DNA of 64,000 nt from Halobellus sp. MBLA0158 (GTDB lineage: Archaea > Halobacteriota > Halobacteria > Halobacteriales > Haloferacaceae): positions 1,116,001 to 1,180,000 of the forward strand of contig NZ_JBGNYA010000001.1 in NCBI RefSeq assembly GCF_041477585.1, written 5' to 3'. Each line of letters opens with the position of its first letter. Position 1 is the first letter of the stretch. Position numbers and translations under genes: made by a program. This document shows, in pieces, positions 33,966 to 43,131 of this stretch. The notes under the pieces were generated by a model. The model was not told the DNA's origin, ran no database searches, and saw only the letters and a list, made by a program, of their open reading frames with translations.

Positions 33966-34715
33966 TCAGAGCGCGTACAGCGACGGGAGGAGCGAGAGTC
34001 CGACCAGCAGTTCGAGGAGGTTGTTCAGCGCGTGGAACAGCCAGGCGCCGACGAGGTTGTCGAAGCGGAGGCGGAGCCACGTGAGCAGCGATCCGAGGAG
34101 CGCGGCGTTGAGGACGCCGGCGATTCCGGCGGTGAAGACGTGGACGACGGCGAACACCGTGAGCGACGCGGCCCCGACGACGAGCGGTCGGTATCCCCGC
34201 TCGATCCCGACGCCGACGAGGAGGCCGCGGTACAGCAGTTCCTCCGCGACGGGCGCGACCACGACCGCGCCGAAGCCCACGGCGAGCGCTCCCGCGGCTG
34301 TGGTCACCGTCGCCGGCGCGTACCGCGCGACGCCGAGCGCGTCCGCAAGCATCGTCGTCGCGGGCCACCCGACGAAGACGCCGAGGGCGGTCGCCACCGC
34401 TCCGGCGGCGATCTCGCGGCGGGACGGCGTCCGGAAGAGCGCGGCCGCCGCGAACGGCGCCGAGTCCAACGCGACGAACAGGCCGCCGACGACCGCGAGG
34501 TTCGCGACGCCGTACACGAGCGTCGGGAAGTGCGGCGGAAACCCCGGATCGGCGCCGCCGGCCGCGACGTAGCCCGCCGTGATGACGAGCGCCGTCAGCG
34601 CGATCGGCGCCACCGCGGCGAGCGCCCACGCGGAGCCGACGGTCTCGAAGGCGCCGGCCGTCCGTCGGAGTCGATCCCCCGGAATCCGTAGCGAGGCGAG
34701 GGTCGGAGGGCTCAT
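33966..34715 (-). CDS. CPBP family intramembrane glutamic protease
   Basis: A 249-residue membrane protein with about seven hydrophobic segments. The CPBP/Abi motifs are present: EELLYRG (motif 1, with the catalytic Glu pair), then FAVVHVF (motif 2 His) and HALNN (motif 3). Family members cleave membrane proteins (Rce1-like CAAX protease) or give bacteriocin immunity; the substrate here is unknown. It is divergent from the radical SAM gene (133 bp between starts). Confidence 0.87.
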   Translation of the reverse strand: MSPPTLASLRIPGDRLRRTAGAFETVGSAWALAAVAPIALTALVITAGYVAAGGADPGFPPHFPTLVYGVANLAVVGGLFVALDSAPFAAAALFRTPSRREIAAGAVATALGVFVGWPATTMLADALGVARYAPATVTTAAGALAVGFGAVVVAPVAEELLYRGLLVGVGIERGYRPLVVGAASLTVFAVVHVFTAGIAGVLNAALLGSLLTWLRLRFDNLVGAWLFHALNNLLELLVGLSLLPSLYAL

Positions 34716-34848
34716 TCGGGCGTGGCTGTATCTACGATGGTCCCTGAATCTATCGGTTGGCTATCACGTCCATATTGACTCCGGACCGCGCGGGCGCCGG
34801 CGGTCCCGGAGAGTGAGCGTTTTACCGCTCGGTCGTCTTTGCTCTGCT

Positions 34849-36576
34849 ATGACCGATCCGGCCGACATCTCCGTGACGCTCGTCGACGGCTACGTCGACG
34901 AGCCGGCGCACTTCGGCGTGCCGCCGTACATCTCCACGTATCCGCGCTATGCGGCCGGGGCGCTCGTCGACGCCGGCGTCCGCCGGGAGCGCGTCACCTA
35001 CCACACGATCGACGAGCTCCGCGAGGACCGGGGCAAGTGGGCCGACGTCGCCGACGCCGACCTCTTCGTCTACATCGGGGGGATGACCGTCCCCGGAAAG
35101 TACGTCGGGGGGACGCCCGCCGAGCCCGACGAAGTCCGGGAACTGGCCTGGACCGCCGAGGGCGTCTCGGTGATGGGCGGGCCGATCCGCTTCGGCGTCG
35201 GCGAGGAGAACGCCGGCGCCCAGGAGATGGAGCGCCAGGACCTCGACTACGACTTCCTCGCGATGGCCGATGTCGAGGCCGCGCTCTACGACCTCGTCCG
35301 AAACGACTTGGAGGGCTTCGAGAACCGCTACCGCGACACCGACGAACTGGACCGCTGGGCCGAGAAGGGCGCGTTCGTCGTCGAACAGCACCCCAATCAC
35401 CCGGACTACCTGATCTGCGAACTGGAGACCTCCAGAGGGTGTGCCTACCGCTGTTCGTTCTGCACCGAGCCGATGTACGGCGACCCCTCGTTCCGCCAGC
35501 CCGAGTCGGTCGTCGGCGAGGTGGGGAACCTCTACGACCGCGGCGTCCGGCACTTCCGGCTCGGCCGCCAGGCCGACATCCTCGCGTACGGCGGCGACGG
35601 CGAGGCGCCCAATCCCGAGGCGTTGCGGGAGCTGTACGGCGGCATCCGGGAGGTCGCGCCCGACCTCGGGACGCTCCACCTCGACAATATGAACCCGATC
35701 ACGGTGGTGAAGTGGCCCGAGAAGGCGCGGGAGGGCATCCGGATCATCGCCGAGCACAACACCCCCGGCGACACCGCCGCCTTCGGCTTGGAATCGGCCG
35801 ATCCCGTCGTCCAAGAGAAGAACCACCTGAACGTCACCGCCGACGAGTGCTTCCGGGCGATCGAGATCGTCAACGAGGAGGCCGGCTGGCGTCCCGGCGA
35901 CGACCCCGACGACGCGCCCACCCACGGCGACGGCGCCGCGAACCGCCTGCCCAAACTGCTGCCCGGCATCAATCTCCTGCACGGGCTGAAGGGCGAGCGC
36001 GCGGAGACCTTCGAGCACAACAAGCAGTTCCTGGAGCGCGTCTACGACGCGGGCCTGATGGTCCGCCGGATCAACATCCGGCAGGTGATGGCCTTCGAGG
36101 GGACCGAGATGGCCGACGAGGGCGCCGACATCGCCCGCGAACACAAGAAACGCTTCAAGCAGTACAAGCGCGAGGTCCGCGAGGAGATCGACCGGCCGAT
36201 GCTGCGCCGCCTCGCGCCCGTGGGTACCGTCCTCCCCGACGTCCACCTCGAATACCACCAGGACGGCCGGACGTTCGGCCGGCAGCTGGGGACGTATCCG
36301 CTCTTGGTCGGGGTTCCGGGCGAGCGCGAATTAGGACAGACGATCGACGCCGCGGTCGTCGACCACGGCTATCGGTCGGTGACGGCCGTTCCCTACCCGC
36401 TGGATCCGAACGCGGCCTCGATGGACGAACTCACGGCGATTCCGGGGATCGGCGACAGCACGGCGGGCGACATCGTGGTCAATCGGCCCTACGAGTCGGC
36501 CGCAGAGGTTCCGTCCCCCGAAATCGACTTCGCGACGTTCACCGGCGGCTATCCGGTCGATCGACGGGCGGACTGA
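34849..36576 (+). CDS. Radical SAM protein with C-terminal helix-hairpin-helix
   Basis: A 575-residue protein of the COG1031 type. Residues about 1-130 form a Rossmann-like domain (VTLVDGYVDEPAHFGVPPYI) perhaps related to B12-binding folds. The radical SAM core holds the cluster motif CAYRCSFC (CxxxCxxC) near 201-208, coordinating 4Fe-4S and SAM. The C-terminal 70 residues contain a helix-hairpin-helix (MDELTAIPGIGDSTAGDIV), usually a nucleic-acid-binding element. The substrate is unknown; tRNA or DNA modification is a fair hypothesis. A GCGTTTTACC box lies about 28 nt before the ATG at 34849. The open frame continues to 34579 but overlaps the divergent CPBP gene. Confidence 0.87.
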   Translation: MTDPADISVTLVDGYVDEPAHFGVPPYISTYPRYAAGALVDAGVRRERVTYHTIDELREDRGKWADVADADLFVYIGGMTVPGKYVGGTPAEPDEVRELAWTAEGVSVMGGPIRFGVGEENAGAQEMERQDLDYDFLAMADVEAALYDLVRNDLEGFENRYRDTDELDRWAEKGAFVVEQHPNHPDYLICELETSRGCAYRCSFCTEPMYGDPSFRQPESVVGEVGNLYDRGVRHFRLGRQADILAYGGDGEAPNPEALRELYGGIREVAPDLGTLHLDNMNPITVVKWPEKAREGIRIIAEHNTPGDTAAFGLESADPVVQEKNHLNVTADECFRAIEIVNEEAGWRPGDDPDDAPTHGDGAANRLPKLLPGINLLHGLKGERAETFEHNKQFLERVYDAGLMVRRINIRQVMAFEGTEMADEGADIAREHKKRFKQYKREVREEIDRPMLRRLAPVGTVLPDVHLEYHQDGRTFGRQLGTYPLLVGVPGERELGQTIDAAVVDHGYRSVTAVPYPLDPNAASMDELTAIPGIGDSTAGDIVVNRPYESAAEVPSPEIDFATFTGGYPVDRRAD

Positions 36577-36613
36577 CGAGTCGGCGTCGTCCGCGCCGTA
36601 TCTCGCCGAAGCC

Positions 36614-37069
36614 CTACCCGCGGTTCGTCTCGACCGCGGTCCCCCGAGATCGCTCCGCGTGTTCGACCCCGGCCGACGGGTCGTCGACGGTGCCGTTCTC
36701 GGTCCGGACGAGCGTGTCGAGCCGCCGCTCGAACTCCTCGTCGGAGATCTCTCCCGCGGCGTACCGCTGCTTGAGCGCCTCCACGGCGTCGTTTCCGGCG
36801 GATCTCGTTTTCGTTTCCCGGCCGGATGGCGGCGCGAGGAGCGACGCCGCAGCGACGGCCGGGAGGGTCAGCGCGAGGATTCCGAACAGCGCGATGAGGG
36901 CGTTGTACACGAGCCCCGTTTTTACGCCCGAGATGATTGCCACCGCGGCGTAGGCACAGAGGGGAGCGGCGACGCCGGCGACCGCGGCGACCCGACGCCG
37001 CCACCGACGGCTGTCGGGCGTGTATCTGGCGAGCGTGCTCGACGGCGTTGCGTCGCGTGGAGGGCGCAT
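36614..37069 (-). CDS. SHOCT-domain membrane protein
   Basis: A 151-residue protein: basic N-terminus (RRWRRRV), two membrane helices (about 26-47 and 55-80), then a soluble tail with a SHOCT motif (DAVEALKQRYAAGEISDEEFERRLDTL). SHOCT is a short two-helix module found at the ends of membrane proteins, thought to mediate oligomerisation. It is convergent with the radical SAM gene (37 bp between stops). A minus-strand AGTTTTGTGC box is 28 nt upstream of the ATG. Confidence 0.8.
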   Translation of the reverse strand: MRPPRDATPSSTLARYTPDSRRWRRRVAAVAGVAAPLCAYAAVAIISGVKTGLVYNALIALFGILALTLPAVAAASLLAPPSGRETKTRSAGNDAVEALKQRYAAGEISDEEFERRLDTLVRTENGTVDDPSAGVEHAERSRGTAVETNRG

Positions 37070-37156
37070 ATTCGGTGCAGTGTCGACACTCGCACAAAAC
37101 TGTTTTCCGGCCGAGAGCGGCGTTCGCGACGCACGAGGCCGGACGCAGTGGCGCCG

Positions 37157-37555
37157 TTACAGTTCCTCTTCGATCACTTCGCCGACCGCGAAGTTCGACT
37201 TCACTTCCGTGACCTCGATCTTCACGCGGTCGCCGACTTCGGTGTCGGGGACGATGATGACGTAGCCGCGCTCGACGCGGGCGATGCCGTCGCCCTGCTT
37301 GCCGATGTCCTCGATCTCGACGTAGCGCAGTTCGCCGGGCTCGACGGGGGGCTGGGGCTCCGACGAGGGGCGCTCGGTCTCTGTCGTCTCCGGCGTGGAC
37401 TCGGTCGAGCGAGAGATGAGAGCGACGCGGTAGGTCTCGCCGGGATCGATCGACCCGGTCTCGACCTCGCGCTTCGGTACTTCGACCACGTATCGGTCCT
37501 CTTCGGCGCGAACGTCCGCGTTGAACAGACACAGGAGCTTATCTGAGATTTCCAC
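37157..37555 (-). CDS. TRAM-domain RNA-binding protein
   Basis: A 132-residue protein: an N-terminal strand-rich segment (VEISDKLLCLFNADVRAEEDRYVVEV), a Ser/Thr/Pro/Glu linker, and a C-terminal TRAM domain (about 68-130; YVEIEDIGKQGDGIARVERGYVIIV, VGDRVKIEVTEV). Small archaeal TRAM proteins bind RNA and act as chaperones. The start at GTG 37555 is chosen because it gives the usual family N-terminus and follows a TACTTTAA box (37591-37598) with a leader of about 12 nt; an open frame continues to 37750, but overlaps nreA. Confidence 0.85.
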   Translation of the reverse strand: MEISDKLLCLFNADVRAEEDRYVVEVPKREVETGSIDPGETYRVALISRSTESTPETTETERPSSEPQPPVEPGELRYVEIEDIGKQGDGIARVERGYVIIVPDTEVGDRVKIEVTEVKSNFAVGEVIEEEL

Positions 37556-37646
37556 CGTATAGACCTCCGGTCGTACATTCCCGTGAATCGTTAAAGTAGT
37601 ACCGCCCGTCACACCGGCCCCGCAGGTCGGTTTTCGGCCGCGTGGC

Positions 37647-38915
37647 TCAGCCGCCGCCGAAGTCGCCGAAGGTCGTCTGGAGCCCGGCCGCCATCGTCGA
37701 CTTCCGCCGGAGGGTGCCCAGCGAGATCGGCAGGTGCTCTCCGACGCCACGGACCGCCCCGCCGAAGGTCTCTGCGGTCCCGTACTCCTCGCCGAAGGCG
37801 TCGCGGACGGCCTCCCGCACCTGCCAGACGCCGACCGGGCCCCAGTAGTCCTCGGAGACGTGCCGGAGGACGAGCGCCTTGGCCTGTCGCCCCCGATCGT
37901 CGAGGTGTTCGAGGACGCCCAGGCGGGCGGCGTGGTACGCGCCCGCGGTCTCCTCGACGTAGCCCGTCCGCCCCTCGCGGCCCTCGCTGTCGGCGGCGAG
38001 GTACATCCCCGCCTCGGGGTCGGGGTTCCAGACGCTGCCGGGCGCCTTCATCTCGACGAGCTCGTACTCCCACTTGCCGGGCGCGAGGATCACCCAGAAG
38101 GCGTTGCCGAGGAACTCGTTGCGGTGGACCTCCACGCTCCCGATCTCGGGGTTCGTCCGGATCCGGCCACGGAGGTACTGGCCGACGGTGTCGTCGACGG
38201 CGGTGATCGACCACCGCGTGGGGACGAGTCGGCGCTGTTGGGTCTGGCCGAGCGCGCCCGCCGAGAGGATCGTGTTGATGTCGTAGACGTCGAAGCCGCG
38301 CCGGTAGAGGTAGGTCATCGCGCCCTGGGCGTTCCAGTCGTCGTCCTCCAGGGTCTTCTCGACGAGTCGCGGCACGTGGGGGTTCTCCGCCAGCTCCGCG
38401 GACTGGGCTCGCGCGCGCGGCCCCACGGGCGTCGCGACGTCCTCGACGCCGACGTCGAGGTCGACGTCGGGCTTCTCGTCGAGACCGATCTCGACGGTCA
38501 CGGGGCGGTCCGCGATCGCGACCTCGCGCTGTGTCCCCAGAAATCCGTTCCAGGAGTCGGCGACGTTCGTCACCTCCTGGGCGCGGTTGGAGTTCAAAAG
38601 CGAGGTCCGCCGCGCGAAGACGTCCGAGATGGAGACGCCCTCGTCGTACCACGCCCCCGAGGTCTCGAAGCGCTCGGCGTCGTCGTCGTGGCCGACCGGC
38701 GAGAGCAGCCCCGTCGACACCTTCGGATAATTGGAGGTGCCGACGAAGATCGACGGCGAGACGCCGCCGTACAGCGAGTCGCCCTGGACGGTCTCCTCGA
38801 AGCGGTCCTGGAAGGTCTCGAGGTGGTCGAGGATGTCGTAGGACTTCTCCTCGGCGAGCCGTCGACGCTCCGCCCGCTCGTTGCGCTCGATGTCGACGTA
38901 CTCCTCCAGGTCCAT
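37647..38915 (-). CDS. nreA: NreA-type DNA repair protein with PCNA-interacting tail
   Basis: A 422-residue archaeal protein. NreA works with PCNA in repair of DNA damage, notably mitomycin C damage. Conserved blocks: SPSIFVGTSNYPKVSTGLLSP near 53-73, SWNGFLGTQREVA near 120, and DVYDINTILSAGALGQ. The last residues, LQTTFGDFGGG, form a PIP box (Q-x-x-h-x-x-F-aromatic-like) that should dock into PCNA. It lacks the N-terminal zinc finger seen in some relatives. The open frame continues upstream to 39254, but that is non-coding; the ATG at 38915 has a TTCATATTCG box about 27 nt upstream. Confidence 0.88.
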   Translation of the reverse strand: MDLEEYVDIERNERAERRRLAEEKSYDILDHLETFQDRFEETVQGDSLYGGVSPSIFVGTSNYPKVSTGLLSPVGHDDDAERFETSGAWYDEGVSISDVFARRTSLLNSNRAQEVTNVADSWNGFLGTQREVAIADRPVTVEIGLDEKPDVDLDVGVEDVATPVGPRARAQSAELAENPHVPRLVEKTLEDDDWNAQGAMTYLYRRGFDVYDINTILSAGALGQTQQRRLVPTRWSITAVDDTVGQYLRGRIRTNPEIGSVEVHRNEFLGNAFWVILAPGKWEYELVEMKAPGSVWNPDPEAGMYLAADSEGREGRTGYVEETAGAYHAARLGVLEHLDDRGRQAKALVLRHVSEDYWGPVGVWQVREAVRDAFGEEYGTAETFGGAVRGVGEHLPISLGTLRRKSTMAAGLQTTFGDFGGG

Positions 38916-39045
38916 TACCTGACCGTGAGCCGGCGACGAATATGAAGCTTCGGCGTGGCGATCGCTCGCGAGCGTCGGTGCCGGGGTCGCTTTCCCGACC
39001 GTGAACCGAAAGGTATCTTGCACAGAATATGAATTACTAAGCAAG

Positions 39046-40329
39046 ATGGACGACGCACGCGACCTCACGCAGGGCATCCGCGAACATCTCGGGCAGTTCT
39101 CGCTGCACGTCCTGCTCGTGTTCGCGACGGGGCTGACGATCGGATCCGAGCGCGCGGTCGTGCCCGTTCTCGGCCGCGACGCACTCGGCGTCGAGTCGCT
39201 GTTCGTGATCGGTTCGTTCGTGGTCTCCTTCGGGTTCGTGAAGTCCGTGCTCAATCTCTACGCCGGCAAGTGGGGCGAGGAATACGGCCGCAAGCCCGTG
39301 CTCGTGGCCGGCTGGCTGACCGCGCTGCCGCTTCCGGCGATCCTGATCTACGCGCCGAACTGGGCGTGGATCACCGTCGGCAACGTCCTCCTGGGGATCA
39401 ATCAGGCGCTGACCTGGAGTATGGCCATCAACGCCAAGATCGACCTCGCGGGCCCCGACCAGCGCGGCCTCGCCGTGGGGATCGACGAGGCGTTCGGGTA
39501 CACCGGCGTCGCCGTCGGCGCCTGGGTCACCGGCGTGATCGCCGCGCAGGCGGGTCTCCGGCCGGCGCCGTTCTACTTCCTCGCGGCGGTCGTCGTGGTC
39601 GCGCTCCTCGTCTCGGTCGTCCTGATTCGGGAGACCGTCCAGTACGCCCGAGCCGAGGGCGACGACGACCACCACGACGCGAACCTCCCGTTCCTCGCGG
39701 TCCTGAAGCGCGCCACCTACGGCGACCGGACGCTGTTCGCGGCGGCGCAGGCCGGTCACGTCGAGAACTTCGTCGACACGCTGTTCTGGATCGCCGTCCC
39801 GCTGTACCTCACGAGCCGCGGGCTCGGCCTCGACGCCGTCGGCGTCGTCGTCGGCGTCCACAGCGCGATGTACTTCCTCCAGATCGGAACGGGCGGCCTG
39901 GCCGACCGCATCGGGCGCCGCTGGCCCGTCATCGTCGGGATGTTCGTCGCCGGCGCGGGCGTGCTCGGGATGCCGCTCGTCGAGGGCTACCTCCCGTGGG
40001 CGCTCCTCGCGGGCCTTTCGGGCCTCGGAATGGCGCTCCTGTATCCGAACCTGATGACGGTCCCGGGCGACGCCGCGCACCCGACGTGGCGCTCGGCCGG
40101 GATGGGCGTCTACCGGATGTGGCGCGATTCCGGGTACGGCGTCGGCGCGATCCTGATCGGGCTCTCGATGGAGTTCCTGTACGTCGAGGCCGCGTTCTAC
40201 CTGACGGCGGGACTGATGTTCCTCTCGGGCGCGGTCGTCCTCCTGTGGATGGAAGAGACCCACCCGGAGTTCGGGACCCACGAGCCGCCGGCTCCCGCAC
40301 CGGAGTCGGGTTCGCCGACGAGCGACTGA
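39046..40329 (+). CDS. Major facilitator superfamily transporter
   Basis: A 427-residue carrier with about 12 membrane helices in two halves. The MFS loop 2-3 signature is present as YAGKWGEEYGRKPVLV in the first half, with its counterpart GGLADRIGRRWPVIVG in the second. The substrate is unknown; drug or sugar efflux are both possible. The ATG at 39046 is chosen; an in-frame GTG at 39001 is possible. It is divergent from nreA (130 bp). Confidence 0.87.
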   Translation: MDDARDLTQGIREHLGQFSLHVLLVFATGLTIGSERAVVPVLGRDALGVESLFVIGSFVVSFGFVKSVLNLYAGKWGEEYGRKPVLVAGWLTALPLPAILIYAPNWAWITVGNVLLGINQALTWSMAINAKIDLAGPDQRGLAVGIDEAFGYTGVAVGAWVTGVIAAQAGLRPAPFYFLAAVVVVALLVSVVLIRETVQYARAEGDDDHHDANLPFLAVLKRATYGDRTLFAAAQAGHVENFVDTLFWIAVPLYLTSRGLGLDAVGVVVGVHSAMYFLQIGTGGLADRIGRRWPVIVGMFVAGAGVLGMPLVEGYLPWALLAGLSGLGMALLYPNLMTVPGDAAHPTWRSAGMGVYRMWRDSGYGVGAILIGLSMEFLYVEAAFYLTAGLMFLSGAVVLLWMEETHPEFGTHEPPAPAPESGSPTSD

Positions 40330-40386
40330 GATTCTTCTCCTGTGGCCGTCGGCTCGTAGGTGGAAAAACCGCGACAGAACGGGCGC

Positions 40387-41370
40387 CTAACTGTGGATGC
40401 CCATCGCTTCGATCTGCTCTTGGTACCGATTTCGGATCGTGACCTCGGTGACCTGAGCGACGTCGGCGACCTCGCGCTGGGTCTTCTTCTCGTTACACAA
40501 CAGCGAGGCCGCGTAGATGGCCGCGGCGGCGAAGCCCGTCGGCGACTTCCCCGACAGCAGGCCCTTCTCGGAGGTCGTCTCGATGATCTCGTTGGCCTTC
40601 GACTGGACCTCCTTCGAGAGGTCGAGCTCCGAGCAGAATCTGGGCACGTACTTCTTCGGGTCGACCGGCTTCATCTCCAGGCCGAGCTCCTGGGAGATGT
40701 AGCGGTAGGTCCGGCCGATCTCCTTGCGCTCGACGCGGGAGACCTCGGAGATCTCTTCCAGGGAGCGGGGAATACCCTCCTTGCGGCAGGCGGCATACAG
40801 CGCGGAGGTGGCGACGCCCTCGATCGAGCGACCCCGGATCAGGTCCTCGTTGAGGGCGCGTCGGTAGATCACCGAGGCGACCTCCCGTACCGATCGCGGC
40901 ACGCCCAGGGCGGAGGCCATCCGGTCGATCTCGGAGAGCGCGAACTGGAGATTGCGCTCGCCCGCGTCCTTCGTGCGAATGCGCTCCTGCCACTTCCGCA
41001 GGCGGTGCATCTGCGAGCGCTTCCGCGAGGAGATCGAGCGGCCGTAGGCGTCTTTGTCCTTCCAGTCGATCGTCGTCGTCAGCCCCTTGTCGTGCATCGT
41101 CTGGGTCGTCGGCGCGCCGACGCGGGACTTTTCCTGCCGCTCGGAGTGATTGAACGCCCGCCACTCCGGCCCGGGGTCGATCTGCTCTTCCTCGACGACG
41201 ATCCCCGTGGGCTCGTGGATCAACTCGCCGTCGCCCGTCCGGACGAGGTCTTCCTCGTCCATGTCCTCGATGTCGATGTCGTCTTCCGCTTCGTCCGCCT
41301 CGTCTTCACGTTCGCCCTGCCATCGCGTCCTGTCTGCGTCCTGTTCCCGCTGGCGGGTGGGCCGTGTCAT
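40387..41370 (-). CDS. TFB paralogue lacking the zinc-ribbon cysteines
   Basis: A 327-residue TFIIB family protein. The linker ([41 protein letters not shown]) and both cyclin repeats are intact, ending with [13 protein letters not shown], so TBP/BRE binding should remain. But the region where TFBs carry CxxC-x(14)-CxxC reads [20 protein letters not shown], with no cysteines. The zinc ribbon that recruits RNA polymerase through the dock domain is therefore missing or folds without zinc. The canonical TFB is at 30387-31433. It could be a specialised initiator or a competitor. A GGGTTTAA box lies about 34 nt upstream. Confidence 0.88.
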   Translation of the reverse strand: MTRPTRQREQDADRTRWQGEREDEADEAEDDIDIEDMDEEDLVRTGDGELIHEPTGIVVEEEQIDPGPEWRAFNHSERQEKSRVGAPTTQTMHDKGLTTTIDWKDKDAYGRSISSRKRSQMHRLRKWQERIRTKDAGERNLQFALSEIDRMASALGVPRSVREVASVIYRRALNEDLIRGRSIEGVATSALYAACRKEGIPRSLEEISEVSRVERKEIGRTYRYISQELGLEMKPVDPKKYVPRFCSELDLSKEVQSKANEIIETTSEKGLLSGKSPTGFAAAAIYAASLLCNEKKTQREVADVAQVTEVTIRNRYQEQIEAMGIHS

Positions 41371-41459
41371 CGCATTTTTATATTCGCTATCTCGATACAG
41401 TTAAACCCTCGGCTGATTCGGACCGAACGCTTCTTTCATCCCTGCCGAGTTCGTCCGGT

Positions 41460-42056
41460 ATGCCGAGCGTCAATCTCGATCCCGACGTCGCCCGCGAGCG
41501 GCTGGAAGCCGCCGGCGTCGAGGTCGAACCGGGCAACACCGACCACGAGCGGTGGCGCGCCGAGCGCGGCGACGCCAACGCTGTCGCCTACGACGACACG
41601 GTCGTCGTGCAGGGGTCGCGGCCGACAGATCTCCTCGCCGTGCTCCGCGAGGATCGGGGCGGCCGCGCGCACGTGTACTTCGACGGCGCCAGCCGGGGGA
41701 ATCCCGGTCCGGCGGCGGTCGGCTGGGTGCTCGTCACGAGCGACGGTATCGTCGCCGAGGGGGGCGAGCGGATCGGCGAGACGACGAACAACCGCGCCGA
41801 ATACGAGGCCCTGGAGCGCGCGCTCGAAGCCGCGCGGGAGTACGGTTTCGACGAGATCGACGTCCGCGGCGACGCCCAGCTGATCGTCCGGCAGGTCAGG
41901 GGCGAGTACGACACCAACAACCCCGAACTGCGGGAGCGGCGGGTCCGCGTGCGCGAACTGCTGGAGACCTTCGACCGGTGGTCGATCGAGCACGTACCGA
42001 GAGCGGTAAACGACCGCGCCGACTCACTAGCGAACGAGGCGCTCGACGATGGCTGA
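41460..42056 (+). CDS. rnhA: Ribonuclease HI (archaeal type 1)
   Basis: A 198-residue enzyme that degrades the RNA strand of RNA-DNA hybrids. The N-terminal ~65 residues form an accessory domain (PSVNLDPDVARERLEAAGVEV). The catalytic core has the four acidic residues: Asp in YFDGASRGNPGP, Glu in TNNRAEYEAL, Asp in VRGDAQLIVRQV, and Asp in NDRADSLANEAL. It overlaps the next gene by 8 bp (42049-42056), so the two are translationally coupled. The ATG at 41460 is used; the open frame extends to 41364, into the divergent tfb region. Confidence 0.92.
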   Translation: MPSVNLDPDVARERLEAAGVEVEPGNTDHERWRAERGDANAVAYDDTVVVQGSRPTDLLAVLREDRGGRAHVYFDGASRGNPGPAAVGWVLVTSDGIVAEGGERIGETTNNRAEYEALERALEAAREYGFDEIDVRGDAQLIVRQVRGEYDTNNPELRERRVRVRELLETFDRWSIEHVPRAVNDRADSLANEALDDG

Positions 42057-42666
42057 ACGAAGCGACGGCGACACCGGACGGCACAGCGCGGACGGCGAGC
42101 GGAGCGAGGGCGACGGCGACGCCGAGGTCCCCGACGACGTCGTCGAAGAGGCCGAGCGACTGACGCGGCTCGCCGACGAGGCCGCCGTGGAGGACGCCGC
42201 GGAGGCCTACCGCGACCGCCGGGACGATCTGGTGGCCGACCACGACTTTACGGCGCGCGTCCGCGACGAGGACGACACTCTCGTCCTCTACCCCGAGGAG
42301 TGGGTCGAGGACGGAACGGTGCAGTTCGACCGGATCGACGACACCGACCGCGCGGTCGAGGTGTCGCTGTCGGGGCCCGACCACGGGGCCGAGTGGGACG
42401 CCATCGAAGAGCGGAACGAGGCCATCGTCGACGCGATCGAGGCGGCACACGGCCCCGACCACGCCGCCAACGTCCGCGCGTTCGCGGACTTTATGGGCAA
42501 TCACTATCTGAAAGCGGTGGACGACGCGACCCGCGACGAGCGCGAGGAGTTCCTCACGGAGTACTACCCACGCAACGCGTGGCCGTCGAAAAAACAGGAA
42601 TCCATCGTCGCCGAGAGCGTCCGTCTCGCGACCGAGACCGACCTCGACGACGTGCCCGGAGCCTGA
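42049..42666 (+). CDS. RnhA operon protein
   Basis: A 205-residue acidic soluble protein whose start lies inside the end of rnhA. After a disordered acidic N-terminus (about 40 residues), the body has FTARVRDEDDTLVLYPEEWVEDG and DHAANVRAFADFMGNHYLKAV blocks, and ends near PSKKQESIVAESVRLA. No catalytic motif is recognised. The same gene pair is common in haloarchaea, where the protein is simply called the rnhA operon protein; a role with RNase HI or in nucleic acid metabolism is inference. Confidence 0.75.
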   Translation: MAERSDGDTGRHSADGERSEGDGDAEVPDDVVEEAERLTRLADEAAVEDAAEAYRDRRDDLVADHDFTARVRDEDDTLVLYPEEWVEDGTVQFDRIDDTDRAVEVSLSGPDHGAEWDAIEERNEAIVDAIEAAHGPDHAANVRAFADFMGNHYLKAVDDATRDEREEFLTEYYPRNAWPSKKQESIVAESVRLATETDLDDVPGA

Positions 42667-42672
42667 GTTCGA

Positions 42673-43032
42673 TTACCGGTACGACTCGACGAGTTCGACG
42701 AGTTCGTCCGCGCGTTCGTCGTCGGCGACGAACTTCGCGAACATCCAGTCGAACTGATCGACGAGCGCGTCGTGGCCCTCCTCGGTGAGTTCGTACTGGT
42801 TCGTCCGCTTGTCGAGTTCGCTCTTTTCGACCAGCCCCATCTCGACGAGGTCGTCGAGGTTGGGGTAGAGCCGCCCGTGGTTCACCTCGGTCCCGTAGTA
42901 GGTCTCGAGCTGCCGTTTGATGGCCAGGCCGTACATCGGTTCCTCGGCCAGGATCACGAGGATGTTCTGCTGGAACGCCGTGAGGTCGCGCACCACACTT
43001 TCGGTGTCAGTAACTGCTTGTGCCTCTGACAT
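42673..43032 (-). CDS. PadR family transcriptional regulator
   Basis: A 119-residue winged-helix regulator. DLTAFQQNILVILAEEPMYGLAIKRQLETYYGTEVNHGRLYPNL is the PadR fold with the conserved YG and GRLYPNL, followed by the wing DKRTNQYELTEEG. Haloarchaeal members repress small-molecule-responsive genes. A minus-strand TTAAATATC box (43053-43061) is about 25 nt upstream of the ATG. It is convergent with the RnhA operon protein gene (6 bp between stops). Targets unknown; the AT-rich region upstream also holds palindromic elements. Confidence 0.88.
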   Translation of the reverse strand: MSEAQAVTDTESVVRDLTAFQQNILVILAEEPMYGLAIKRQLETYYGTEVNHGRLYPNLDDLVEMGLVEKSELDKRTNQYELTEEGHDALVDQFDWMFAKFVADDERADELVELVESYR

Positions 43033-43117
43033 ACTACCAGAAATGCCGTCGGGATATTTAACACTTCTTAACTCACCATTTAGCCGCCACTAATCCACCT
43101 CCTGTACCCCTCAAACC

Positions 43118-43131
43118 GCCCGATATCGGGC
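43118..43131. promoter_or_regulatory. 14-bp perfect palindrome in the PadR-ppa intergenic region
   Basis: GCCCGATATCGGGC is self-complementary. It lies 86 bp upstream of the PadR start and about 185 bp before ppa. A second element, TTCTCTG-9 nt-CAGAGAA (43185-43207), lies nearer ppa. Either could be an operator; the function is unknown. Confidence 0.35.
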
